Origin: Desulfuromonadales bacterium
GTDB taxonomy: Bacteria > Desulfobacterota > Desulfuromonadia > Desulfuromonadales > Geopsychrobacteraceae
DNA: 34,331 nt
Assembly (NCBI GenBank): GCA_016931615.1
Contig: JAFGEL010000108.1
Location: forward strand, 1 to 34,331
Direction of reading: 5' to 3'
In this document: positions 1-8,571 of the stretch, in pieces
Position numbering within the stretch: position 1 is the stretch's first letter
Layout of the letters: each line of letters begins with the position of its first letter
The notes under the pieces: model-generated
What the model saw: the letters and a program-made list of their open reading frames with translations, nothing else
What the model was told of the DNA's origin: nothing
The model's database searches: none
Position numbers and translations under genes: made by a program

Positions 1-54
1 GGTCTGGAAGATTATGAAACTTTGCACCGTGACGACCAGTTAGAATTTTTCTGA
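1..54 (+). CDS. 3' end of an unidentified ORF (C-terminal 17 residues)
   Basis: Frame 1 reads GLEDYETLHRDDQLEFF followed by TGA at 52-54, two bases before hairpin 55-78. A coding end followed at once by a terminator-like hairpin suggests a real gene end, and its presence at both window ends suggests a multicopy gene such as a transposase. I do not recognise the family from 17 residues. Frame 2 also gives a short open stretch ending at base 44, so even the reading frame is uncertain. Confidence 0.35.
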   Translation, partial: GLEDYETLHRDDQLEFF

Positions 55-78
55 TACCCCGCTGCTTGCGGCGGGGTA
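55..78 (+). terminator. GC-rich hairpin in the left repeat arm
   Basis: TACCCCGC (55-62) pairs perfectly with GCGGGGTA (71-78) around an 8-base loop. It is followed by GTTCATTTT, a weak T-tract. It lies directly after the TGA at 52-54, as expected for an intrinsic terminator of the ORF entering from the left. A mirror copy is at 34254-34277. Confidence 0.65.
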
Positions 79-203
79 GTTCATTTTCCTGCTGGTTATC
101 ACCCCGAAATTTTATCGCGCTGATATCTTTATTCTTTTTCGGCTACCTGCCGTGTCAGTTCATAAAATATGAAATAATGATAGAAATATAACACTATTTT
201 ATC

Positions 204-232
204 TTGACAATCTGGAAGTTGTTCTGTCTTAT
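204..232 (+). promoter_or_regulatory. Probable sigma-70 promoter for pyc
   Basis: A perfect -35 TTGACA at 204-209 is separated by 17 bases from TCTTAT at 227-232 (4 of 6 matches to the -10 consensus). Transcription would begin near 239, giving a leader of about 115 nt before the pyruvate carboxylase start. The surrounding 88-354 stretch is AT-rich and holds no gene I can support. A purine-rich ribosome-binding site, GAGGAGAGG, sits just upstream of the ATG at 355. Confidence 0.55.
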
Positions 233-354
233 CTCTAAGTAAAAAAACCTAAGTCATTGAATTTAAAAATAAAATTAATTCTAAATAAATATTTTTAGCT
301 ATCTCAAAAAAGTACAGATTTGATAATAAGCCTTATTCGAGGAGAGGACCATCA

Positions 355-3300
355 ATGGCTATAACAAAATTTAAAAAAATTATGGCAGCCAATCGGGGTG
401 AAATTGCTATCCGCATTTTTCGCGCCTGTACTGAACTGGGAATGTCGACTGTGGCAATTTATTCCGAACAGGATCGTTTATCTTTACATCGTTATAAAGC
501 CGATGAGGCCTATCTGATTGGCCAGGGCAAGGGGCCGATTGATGCCTATCTGGGCATCGATGAAATCATTGATCTGGCGCGCAAGAAAGATGTTGATGCG
601 ATTCATCCGGGTTATGGTTTCCTGTCTGAAAACGCCGACTTTGCTGAAGCTTGTCAACGGGCCGGGATCGCTTTTATCGGTCCGACACCCGATATTCAGA
701 GACGTCTCGGTGATAAAGTCTCCGGGCGTCAGGTCGCCGTTGAGGCAGGTGTCCCCATTGTCCCGGGAACGACGCAGCCGGTAAAGACTCAGGAAGAAGC
801 GTTGATTTTTGCCAAAGAAGCCGGTTATCCGATTATCGTCAAAGCGAGTGCCGGTGGAGGCGGGCGGGGCATGCGTGTTGCGCAAAATCAGAAGGAGCTG
901 CTTGAGGGTTTGAAGAGTGCGGCTTCCGAGGCCCAGGCCGCATTTGGTGACGCTACGGTGTTTCTGGAGAAATATATCGAAAATCCCAAACATGTCGAAG
1001 TTCAGATTCTGGGCGATCAATACGGGAATCTCGTCCATTTTTATGAGCGTGATTGCTCGATTCAACGCCGCCACCAGAAGGTTATTGAAATTGCGCCCTC
1101 TCTGTATCTGACCAGAAAAAAACGTGAGGAACTTTGTGGTTATGCTTTGAAAATGGCCAATGCCGTAGGCTACGTCAACGCCGGAACCGTCGAGTTTCTC
1201 ATGGATAAAGAACAGAATTTTTACTTTATCGAGGTCAACCCTCGTATTCAGGTGGAGCACACGGTGACCGAGCTGGTCACGATGCGCAACCTGGTTCAGG
1301 CCCAGATCCGTATCGCCGAGGGTTATAAGCTGTCGGATCCGGAAATCGCTATCAGCAATCAGAAAGATATCGAACTGCGCGGTTATGCAATTCAATCGCG
1401 GATTACTACCGAGGATCCGGGGAATAACTTTGCTCCCGATTTTGGCACCATCAAGGCGTATCGAACGGCAGCAGGGTTCGGGGTTCGGCTGGATGCCGCA
1501 GCCGGATACGCCGGGGCCCATATCACGCCCCACTATGATTCCCTGCTGGTCAAAATTTCCACCTGGGGGCTGACTTTCAGTGATGCGGCGAGGACCATGC
1601 ATCGCTCTCTGCAGGAATTTCGTATCAGGGGAGTGAAGACCAACATCGGCTTTCTCGAAAAGGTCATGACTCATCCGGTATTCCTCTCCGGTGAGTGTGA
1701 TACCTCTTTTCTGGATAAACATCCTGAAGTTTTCGAGCTGCGTATAAAAAAAGATCGAGCCAATAAAATTCTCAATTACATCGGACATATTTCAGTCAAT
1801 GGTTATCCCGGAATCCCCAGGGAAAAAGCTCTGAAATTTGATGAGTTACGTGAGCCTCTGCTTCCGGAAATTCCTTATGGGCAGCAACATCCTCGTGGCA
1901 CCCGTGATATTCTTCGGGAAAAAGGTCCCGAGGGTCTGGCCCAGTGGGCGCGTCAGCATAAACGTCTTTTGGTGACCGATACGACCATGCGCGACGCGCA
2001 TCAGTCTCTTGTGGCTACGCGCTTTCGAACTTTTGATCTCGATCGTATTGCTGAAGCTACAGCCCATCTCGGAGGCGGGTTGTTCTCACTCGAGATGTGG
2101 GGTGGCGCAACTTACGATGTTTCCATGCGCTTTTTACGCGAAGACCCCTGGGAGCGGCTTGAGCGCTTGAGGGCGAAGATTCCCAACATACTTTTCCAGA
2201 TGTTGCTGCGTGGGTCCAATGCGGTCGGCTATACGAATTATCCGGATAATGTCATCCAGGAATTTGTCGCCAAGGCGGCCGAGAGCGGTATTGATGTTTT
2301 TCGCGTGTTTGATTCACTGAACTGGACCAAGGGGATGCAGGTCGCTATGGATGCCGTGCGCAAAACCGGCACACTCTGTGAGGCGGCGATCTGTTATACG
2401 GGTGATATCCTTGATCCCAAACGCGACAAATACCCCCTTGAATATTACGTCACTATGGCTAAAGAACTGGAAAAGATGGGGGCGCATATTCTTGCGATCA
2501 AGGATATGGCCGGTCTTATCAAGCCCTTTGCCGCCGAAAAACTGATTAAGGCGCTTAAAAATGAAGTAGGTCTGCCGATCCATCTACACACACATGATAC
2601 CTCAAGTAACGGCGGAGCCATGCTGTTGATGGCGACTCAGGCGGGGTGCGATATCGTCGACGCCTCATTATCTTCGGTTTCCGGACTGACTGCTCAACCG
2701 AATATGAATGCGCTGCTCGCCGCACTGCAGGGGACGATCTGGGATCCTCAACTGGATATGAGCGGCTTACAGCAATTGGCCAACTACTGGGAGACCTGCC
2801 GGACCTACTATGCCCCCTTTGAATCGGAATTACGCAGCGGAACAGCGCAGGTTTATGACCACGAAATTCCCGGTGGACAGTATTCCAATTACAAACCTCA
2901 GGTTGAAGGCTTCGGACTGGGGCATAAATGGGAAGAATGTAAAAACATGTACCGCAAGGTCAATGACCTGTTCGGAGATCTGGTCAAGGTGACGCCATCA
3001 TCAAAAATCGTTGGTGACATGGCCATGTTCATGGTGCAGAACAACCTTGAGCCTGAGGACATCCTTACTCGTGGTCATGAACTGGTCTTTCCTCAAGGAG
3101 TCGTTGACTTCTTCAAAGGTATGATCGGTCAGCCGTACGGTGGATTCCCTGAAAAACTGCAGAAAATTATTTTAAAAGGCGAGCAACCACTGACCTGTCG
3201 TCCCGGTGAATTACTCGAGCCGGTCGACTTTGTGTTGAAAAAGGACGAACTGGAAAAGAAACTGAACCATTCTGCCAGTGAGCGCGATGTTCTCTCTGCG

Positions 3301-3807
3301 GTTCTTTATCCCGGGGTTTATGAAGAATTCGACCGCTTCAGGCAGGAATACAGCGATACTTCGGTATTGCCGACGCCGGTTTTTTTCTATGGGCTCGATA
3401 TCGGTGACGAGGTCACCATCGACATTGAAGCAGGAAAAACCCTGATCGTTAAACTCAATGCGATTGGCCGCGTGCGTGAAGATGGAACACGCCACATCTA
3501 TTTTGAACTGAACGGCGAGCCTCGGAGTACGACGGTGACAGATCTGTCAGTGGAGACGGATGACAGTCGTCACGTGAAAGCTGATCCCGATAATGGTCAC
3601 GAGATCGGTGCGCCGATGCCGGGTAAAATTTTCAAACTGATGGTCAAGGTCGGTGATGAGGTCTCAGCCGGGGATGTTCTGCTGGTCACCGAGGCGATGA
3701 AGATGGAGACCAATGTCAAGGCGCAAAAAAACGGCGTGGTCAAAGAGCTGATGTTTGGCGAAGGGGATCAGGTTGAACAGGATGACCTGTTGATTGTTCT
3801 CGATTGA
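355..3807 (+). CDS. pyc: Pyruvate carboxylase (single-chain, biotin-dependent)
   Basis: Carboxylates pyruvate to oxaloacetate using ATP and bicarbonate, the anaplerotic entry to the TCA cycle and gluconeogenesis. At 1150 residues it has the full length of the single-chain alpha-type enzyme. The N-terminal biotin carboxylase/ATP-grasp domain (about 1-460) carries the glycine-rich loop ASAGGGGRGMRV (164-175) and the EVNPRIQVEH signature (293-302). The carboxyltransferase domain follows, with TDTTMRDAHQS near 542-552. The C-terminal biotinyl domain has the EAMKMET motif, with the biotin-accepting lysine at K1116. The ATG at 355 follows a strong GAGGAGAGG ribosome-binding site. It stands alone with its own promoter and converges on ptsP, 209 bp away. 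No allosteric property can be read from the sequence. Confidence 0.98.
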   Translation: MAITKFKKIMAANRGEIAIRIFRACTELGMSTVAIYSEQDRLSLHRYKADEAYLIGQGKGPIDAYLGIDEIIDLARKKDVDAIHPGYGFLSENADFAEACQRAGIAFIGPTPDIQRRLGDKVSGRQVAVEAGVPIVPGTTQPVKTQEEALIFAKEAGYPIIVKASAGGGGRGMRVAQNQKELLEGLKSAASEAQAAFGDATVFLEKYIENPKHVEVQILGDQYGNLVHFYERDCSIQRRHQKVIEIAPSLYLTRKKREELCGYALKMANAVGYVNAGTVEFLMDKEQNFYFIEVNPRIQVEHTVTELVTMRNLVQAQIRIAEGYKLSDPEIAISNQKDIELRGYAIQSRITTEDPGNNFAPDFGTIKAYRTAAGFGVRLDAAAGYAGAHITPHYDSLLVKISTWGLTFSDAARTMHRSLQEFRIRGVKTNIGFLEKVMTHPVFLSGECDTSFLDKHPEVFELRIKKDRANKILNYIGHISVNGYPGIPREKALKFDELREPLLPEIPYGQQHPRGTRDILREKGPEGLAQWARQHKRLLVTDTTMRDAHQSLVATRFRTFDLDRIAEATAHLGGGLFSLEMWGGATYDVSMRFLREDPWERLERLRAKIPNILFQMLLRGSNAVGYTNYPDNVIQEFVAKAAESGIDVFRVFDSLNWTKGMQVAMDAVRKTGTLCEAAICYTGDILDPKRDKYPLEYYVTMAKELEKMGAHILAIKDMAGLIKPFAAEKLIKALKNEVGLPIHLHTHDTSSNGGAMLLMATQAGCDIVDASLSSVSGLTAQPNMNALLAALQGTIWDPQLDMSGLQQLANYWETCRTYYAPFESELRSGTAQVYDHEIPGGQYSNYKPQVEGFGLGHKWEECKNMYRKVNDLFGDLVKVTPSSKIVGDMAMFMVQNNLEPEDILTRGHELVFPQGVVDFFKGMIGQPYGGFPEKLQKIILKGEQPLTCRPGELLEPVDFVLKKDELEKKLNHSASERDVLSAVLYPGVYEEFDRFRQEYSDTSVLPTPVFFYGLDIGDEVTIDIEAGKTLIVKLNAIGRVREDGTRHIYFELNGEPRSTTVTDLSVETDDSRHVKADPDNGHEIGAPMPGKIFKLMVKVGDEVSAGDVLLVTEAMKMETNVKAQKNGVVKELMFGEGDQVEQDDLLIVLD

Positions 3808-4016
3808 GGCAAAGATCTCTGATCTGGGGTGCTGGGTGATTTGTTTTTTATGTGGCTATCCACCTTAATCAAGTTAAGTCACGAAAGGGTGAGGGGATTC
3901 CATGAGAAGCGTAATTGACGCCTTGAATGGCGCCAGTTAAGCCCCAGGTAATGAGTGCATGCGACCCTGAAAATCGAATATTCAAACCTGACTTGAGTGA
4001 AGATAACCAGATTATC

Positions 4017-6368
4017 TTAATGGCTTGAAGCGGGCAGCTTTTCGATAGCCCGCTCCAGAGCCTTGCGGATTGTGCTGCCGTCAGCTTCCAGCAACAGCTG
4101 GCTGATAAGCTCTTCGGCGGCTTCAGTATCGACCCGGTTGATAAAGCGTTTAAGACGCGGCAGGCAAGGCGCTGAAAGGGAAAATTCCCTGATGCCGAGG
4201 CCAATCAGGGCAAGAAGGCAGGCCGGGTCAGAGGCCATTTCACCGCAGACACAGAGCTCTACGGCATTTTCCTTTGCCGTCCGGGTCAGGCTGTCCAGAG
4301 AGAGCAGCACGGCTGGATGCAGGGGATCATAGTAGCTCTGGACGCGCGGGTTTGAACGGTCCGCCGCCAGGAGGTATTGGATCAGGTCGTTGGTGCCCAG
4401 AGCGAAAAAAGAGACTTCCCTGGCCAGGTGTGGGGCGAGGCGGACAGCAGCGGGAACCTCAATCATGGCTCCGATGGGAATATCGGACCGGTGGGGAATC
4501 CCCTGCTTTTGCAGGTGTTCAACCGCATCACGGACGACTTTTTTGCACGCCCTGATTTCTGCCATATTGGAAATCATCGGAAACAACATTCGCACAGGAC
4601 CGTGGACCGCAGCCATGAGAATGGCTTCGATCTGTGTCTGAAAAATTTCACGATGATCAAGGCTCACTCGGACCGAACGCCAACCCATGAACGGATTGGC
4701 TTCTTTGGGAGGAGTGAAGTAGGGGAGGGCCTTGTCGCCACCGATGTCGAGAGTTCGAATAGTGACAATCTGCCCGTTGAAATCTTCGACAACTTTTTTG
4801 TAAAGCTGGTACTGATCATCCCGTTCAGGGAAAGTGCTGCGGGCCATATAAGGGAATTCGGTGCGATATAGACCGACTCCTTCCGCACCGTTGCTCTTGG
4901 CGACATTGACGTCGCTGACCAGACCGATGTTCGAACGCAGATGAATCCGTTGTCCATCCCGGGTTGTCGCCGGGATATCCCTCAAGGCACTGAGCTGTTC
5001 CTGTTCCTGTAGACGATCCTGCTCGAGACGTTGATATTCTTCAACGATCGACGCACTGGGATTGACATATACCCGGCCGGCGTTGGCATCCAGAATGATT
5101 TGTGCATCCGGTTTGATCGTCGTCAACGCCCCTTTGACTCCGATCAAAGCCGGAATTCCCATGGCCTTGGCCATAATCACGGAGTGAGAATTGGCTTCAT
5201 TCGACTCGAGAATCATGCCCTGCACCATATCGTGATCGAGAATCGCCATATCTGAAGGGAGCAGCTTATTTGCTATAAGGATGCCGGCATGATGCAGGTG
5301 CAATCCCTCGGTCTGCTTGCCGACAAGGTTAGCTAGTAGGCGCCTGCCGATATCTTCCATATCGGCTGCCCGTTCACGCAGGTAGGGGTCTTGCATCTGG
5401 TCAAAGGCTTCTACGTAGCCGGATATGACCTTTTTCAGGGCATAGGGCGCACTGTGTCGTTCTTCGATGAGTTCATGTAACCGTTCGATAAATCCCCGGT
5501 CCTCGAGAATCATCAGGTGGGTGTGAAATATAGCCGCATCTTCCTGCGATAACCGATCGGCGACTCGTTTTTCCAGGTAAAGCGTCTGAATGCGGGTTTT
5601 TCTCAACGCCTCATCCAGGCGCTTAAGTTCTTCTTCGACATCGATATTGCATTCGTCAAAAATGTCAGCGAAGCCAAAATGCTGGTCAATGATGTTGACC
5701 GCACCTGAAATAACTCCGGGGTAAGCAACCTTGCCGCTCAGAGCATCTGGTGTCGGTAGAGAAGTCTGTGCAGTTTCCTTCTGTCCGGAAGTTGCCCTGT
5801 CGGGAAATTGATAACGATCAAGGGTGTTGAGCAGCCGGGCATTGACGACAATGGAAGCCACCTGAAAGGCGATGGTTGTCAGCGTAGCCTGCTCTTCCTC
5901 GCTGAAAACCCGGGCTTGACGGGTCTGAATAACCAGAACGCCGACGGGAAAGCTGCGGTCAAAGAGAGGGATACCGACAAAAGTGTGAAACTGCTCTTCT
6001 CCGGTTTCGGCAAAGTAGCGGTACTGAGGATGATTCTGCGGTTCCTCGATCGCCAGCAGACGTTTTTCTTCAGCGACTTTGCCCGTCAGACCTTCACCGA
6101 TTTTCAATTTAACGGTGCCGACAGCTGCCGGATCAAGCCCGCGGGTTGCACGCAAGGTGAGGGTTTGCTGATCGTCTTCAAGCAGATAGAGAGAGCAGAC
6201 GTCAGACTGGGCACGCTGAGCGACAATGTCAACGATATTGCTGATGGTCTCATCGAGGTCATGAGACTGAAGAATCAGCGCACTGATGTCCTGAAGAGTA
6301 CTCAGCCCCAGGCGGCGATCAGATTTAATGCGGTTTCTTGGCGTCATAATGGCGTGATATCGATTCAT
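4017..6368 (-). CDS. ptsP: PtsP, phosphoenolpyruvate-protein phosphotransferase (enzyme I-Ntr)
   Basis: First enzyme of the nitrogen-type phosphotransferase relay: it takes phosphate from PEP onto a histidine and passes it to NPr. The 783-residue chain has an N-terminal GAF sensory domain (about 20-180), which separates PtsP from sugar-PTS enzyme I. The enzyme I N domain and phosphohistidine domain follow, with the phospho-accepting histidine H395 in NSHSVIMAKAMGIPA. The C-terminal PEP-binding barrel carries the catalytic cysteine C708 in CVCGEMASDP. No NPr/HPr or EIIA gene is in the window. It lies 67 bp downstream of the ABC ATPase pair on the same strand and may be cotranscribed. No clear Shine-Dalgarno precedes the ATG at 6368 or an in-frame ATG at 6347, so the exact start is uncertain. 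Confidence 0.95.
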   Translation of the reverse strand: MNRYHAIMTPRNRIKSDRRLGLSTLQDISALILQSHDLDETISNIVDIVAQRAQSDVCSLYLLEDDQQTLTLRATRGLDPAAVGTVKLKIGEGLTGKVAEEKRLLAIEEPQNHPQYRYFAETGEEQFHTFVGIPLFDRSFPVGVLVIQTRQARVFSEEEQATLTTIAFQVASIVVNARLLNTLDRYQFPDRATSGQKETAQTSLPTPDALSGKVAYPGVISGAVNIIDQHFGFADIFDECNIDVEEELKRLDEALRKTRIQTLYLEKRVADRLSQEDAAIFHTHLMILEDRGFIERLHELIEERHSAPYALKKVISGYVEAFDQMQDPYLRERAADMEDIGRRLLANLVGKQTEGLHLHHAGILIANKLLPSDMAILDHDMVQGMILESNEANSHSVIMAKAMGIPALIGVKGALTTIKPDAQIILDANAGRVYVNPSASIVEEYQRLEQDRLQEQEQLSALRDIPATTRDGQRIHLRSNIGLVSDVNVAKSNGAEGVGLYRTEFPYMARSTFPERDDQYQLYKKVVEDFNGQIVTIRTLDIGGDKALPYFTPPKEANPFMGWRSVRVSLDHREIFQTQIEAILMAAVHGPVRMLFPMISNMAEIRACKKVVRDAVEHLQKQGIPHRSDIPIGAMIEVPAAVRLAPHLAREVSFFALGTNDLIQYLLAADRSNPRVQSYYDPLHPAVLLSLDSLTRTAKENAVELCVCGEMASDPACLLALIGLGIREFSLSAPCLPRLKRFINRVDTEAAEELISQLLLEADGSTIRKALERAIEKLPASSH

Positions 6369-6435
6369 TTGAAGAAGGGCAGTTTAACCTATTCGACGCA
6401 ATTTTGCGATTGCTTTCAGATTAAAAATAATCCGT

Positions 6436-7422
6436 TTATTTCTCGCGGATCAAGTACTTGCCCACCTGTTGATGGTGATGACAGGCGACCTGGTGATCTT
6501 TGCCAAGCTCAACCAGATTCGGAGCGGACCGGCGGCAGTGATCGTCAGCGTAGGGGCAGCGGGGGTGAAAATGACAACCGGAAGGCGGAGTGATCGGGGA
6601 AGGAATTTCTCCCTTGAGGGCCACAGGGCGCGGATGGCTCGGATCAGGTGTCGGTACTGCATTCATTAACGCCTCGGTGTAGGGGTGCCGGGGATTTCTG
6701 TAAAGTTCCTCGGCACTGGTCAGTTCGACAATGCGTCCAAGATACATTACCGCGATGCGGTCGCTGACATGTTCTATCACCGCTAGATCATGAGCAATGA
6801 ACAGGTAGCTGAGATTATGGTCCTGCTGGAGTTTTTTCAGCAGGTTGATAATCTGGGCCTGAACCGACAGGTCGAGAGCGGACACCGGTTCGTCAGCGAT
6901 AATCAGCTGCGGTTCGACGGCAAGGGCCCGAGCAATGCCGATCCTTTGCCGCTGTCCTCCTGAAAATTCATGCGGATAACGTTGCTCATGTTCTGCAGAC
7001 AAGCCGACTTTTTCCATCAACTGAATCACTCGATTACGAATTTGAGCGGCGGGAGCCAGCTTATGAACAACAAATGGCTCGCTGAGAATGGCCCCGACGG
7101 TCATGCGCGGATTGAGCGATGAAAAGGGGTCCTGAAAAATCATTTGGACCTGTTTGCGGTGGCTGCGTAACTGCCTGGAAGAGAGTCCCGACAGTTCTTT
7201 TCCGGCAAAAAAGACCTGGCCGGAATCAGCTTTAAGGAGCTGCATGATCAGTTTTCCGGTCGTCGATTTTCCACAGCCCGATTCGCCGACGAGCCCCAGG
7301 ATTTCACCTTTTTCCAATGAAAAGGACAGATCATCAACGGCAACCAGCTGACCTGTGGTCCGTCCTAGAGAGTCGCTGATGCGAAAGCTTTTGCGCAGAT
7401 TTTTGACTTCAAGTAAAGACAC
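6436..7422 (-). CDS. ABC transporter ATP-binding protein, oligopeptide/dipeptide type (OppF/DppF-like)
   Basis: One of two ATPase subunits that power uptake of peptides (or nickel and related solutes) through an inner-membrane permease. The 328 residues include Walker A GESGCGKST (46-54), signature FSGGQRQR (153-160) and Walker B LIIADEP (173-179). The C-terminal oligopeptide-transporter extension has the typical CHFHPRCPYA cysteine motif. The start is GTG at 7422, three bases after the stop of the partner gene, with GGAGA nine bases upstream, so the two are translationally coupled. Family and role as an importer ATPase are secure. The substrate is not, because no permease or solute-binding protein is adjacent. 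Confidence 0.93.
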   Translation of the reverse strand: MSLLEVKNLRKSFRISDSLGRTTGQLVAVDDLSFSLEKGEILGLVGESGCGKSTTGKLIMQLLKADSGQVFFAGKELSGLSSRQLRSHRKQVQMIFQDPFSSLNPRMTVGAILSEPFVVHKLAPAAQIRNRVIQLMEKVGLSAEHEQRYPHEFSGGQRQRIGIARALAVEPQLIIADEPVSALDLSVQAQIINLLKKLQQDHNLSYLFIAHDLAVIEHVSDRIAVMYLGRIVELTSAEELYRNPRHPYTEALMNAVPTPDPSHPRPVALKGEIPSPITPPSGCHFHPRCPYADDHCRRSAPNLVELGKDHQVACHHHQQVGKYLIREK

Positions 7423-7425
7423 GTT

Positions 7426-8382
7426 TCAATGTCTCCAGCAACGAACCCAATGTCCCGGTTCAATTTCCTCAATGGCCGGTGCCTGGTTGCCGCATTGCGT
7501 GCAGGGGCAGGGGCAACGATCAATAAACAGACAGCCATCAGGCTGCTTGATTAAATCGGGCAGGTGTCCCGAAATGGTCGGTAGGTCCTGCTTCTGTCCC
7601 AGCCGCGGAACACAGTTCAACAGACCTCTTGTGTAAGGGTGAAGGGGGTTGGTAAAAACCTGTTGCACTTTGCCCTGTTCGACAATCTGACCGGCGTACA
7701 TGACGGCCAGTTTGTCGGCATTGCCGGCGACGACCCCCAGATCGTGGCTGATCAACAGGGTGGCCATCTGACGCTGTTGTTTAAGCTCCAGAAGCAGGTC
7801 CATGATCTGAGCCTGAATCGTCACATCAAGAGCGGTTGTCGGCTCGTCGGCAATCAGCAGCTTGGGGTCACAGGCCAGAGCGATGGCAATCATCACCCGC
7901 TGACGTTGCCCCCCGGACAGTTGGTGGGGGTAATCACGCAGGCGGCGGCGAGGATCAGCAATGCCGACCAGGTCAAGTAATTCGGCTGCGTCGGTGAGGG
8001 CTTGCCGTGGTTCTGTTACCCGGTGCAGCCTCAGGGCCTCGGCTATCTGTTCACCAATCTTGAGCACGGGGTTCAATGATGTCATCGGCTCCTGAAAAAT
8101 CATCGAAATATCATTTCCGCGTATGCGGCGCATTTCAGAGGCTGGTAGGCGTAGCAGATCTTTACCGTCGAGATGAATTTCTCCGCCGACAATGCGTCCA
8201 GGTTCCGGAAGCAGCCGCAACAGGGAGAGCGCCGTCATTGATTTGCCGCAGCCTGATTCGCCAACCAGGGCGAGGGTTTCTCCCGGTTCGATGGAGAAGG
8301 AAACGTCATCAACCGCCTTAATCAGCCCGGATCGGGTAAAGAAGTAGCTTTTTAGATTTTCAACGGATAGTCTTGAAGGCAT
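7426..8382 (-). CDS. ABC transporter ATP-binding protein, oligopeptide/dipeptide type (OppD/DppD-like)
   Basis: Partner ATPase of the downstream OppF-like subunit; the two normally form a heterodimer under a peptide permease. The chosen start, ATG at 8382, gives 318 residues beginning MPSRLSVENLKSYF and has AGAGGA six bases upstream. An upstream in-frame ATG at 8436 would add 18 residues that do not look like the family. Walker A GESGCGKS is at 41-48, the signature LSGGQRQR at 155-162 and Walker B LLIADEPT at 175-182. The C-terminus is cysteine-rich, ending in a tail with DRCPCPCTQC. It is divergent from the PHP gene across a 189-bp region. Membrane subunits are missing from the neighbourhood. 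Confidence 0.93.
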   Translation of the reverse strand: MPSRLSVENLKSYFFTRSGLIKAVDDVSFSIEPGETLALVGESGCGKSMTALSLLRLLPEPGRIVGGEIHLDGKDLLRLPASEMRRIRGNDISMIFQEPMTSLNPVLKIGEQIAEALRLHRVTEPRQALTDAAELLDLVGIADPRRRLRDYPHQLSGGQRQRVMIAIALACDPKLLIADEPTTALDVTIQAQIMDLLLELKQQRQMATLLISHDLGVVAGNADKLAVMYAGQIVEQGKVQQVFTNPLHPYTRGLLNCVPRLGQKQDLPTISGHLPDLIKQPDGCLFIDRCPCPCTQCGNQAPAIEEIEPGHWVRCWRH

Positions 8383-8469
8383 TGAACGTCCTCTTTCAGT
8401 GCCCACATGTGTACAGCGTGGCGTAATAAAGGTCAAGGAGTTCTCAAAGGCAGGGCGTTCAGGTTAGAA

Positions 8470-8498
8470 TTGATGAAAAACACTGAGACCCTTAATAG
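8470..8498 (+). promoter_or_regulatory. Possible sigma-70 promoter for the PHP gene
   Basis: TTGATG (8470-8475) is followed after 17 bases by TAATAG (8493-8498), each 4 of 6 to consensus. It lies in the divergent intergenic region 74 bases upstream of the PHP start. The match is modest and other AT-rich hexamers occur nearby. Confidence 0.25.
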
Positions 8499-8571
8499 GG
8501 AGCCTGTGGTAGCTTAGATTTTATATCAGTTCAAATTTCTTTTTGAGAGAAGCGATTCGGAGTCATTTAAA

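Larger units (their letters stand above)
1..87. repeat. Left arm of an 87-bp perfect terminal inverted repeat
   Basis: Bases 1-87 are the exact reverse complement of 34245-34331. Identity stops sharply: base 88 is C, while its partner 34244 is A and would require T. The arm contains an open frame ending in TGA at 52-54, then a GC-rich hairpin (55-78), then GTTCATTTT. This looks like the 3' end of an insertion sequence or other dispersed element whose body lies outside the window. An exact shared length at both ends also fits a contig broken at a repeat node during assembly. The family cannot be assigned from this fragment. Confidence 0.95.

Noticed and set aside
88-200. Possible remnant of an interrupted gene beside the left repeat arm
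   Set aside because: The short open stretches here end within about 30 codons and match nothing I recognise.
484-1788. A 434-codon open frame antisense to pyc
   Set aside because: It lies wholly inside pyruvate carboxylase, has no family resemblance, and is a typical antisense frame of a codon-biased gene.
4002-4019. AT-rich hairpin AAGATAA-N5-TTATCTT near the ptsP stop
   Set aside because: The stem is short and AT-rich, and overlaps the stop codon. It is too weak to call a terminator between pyc and ptsP.
5808-6593. A 261-codon plus-strand frame opposite ptsP and the ABC ATPase
   Set aside because: It spans two well-supported minus-strand genes and has no recognisable domain.
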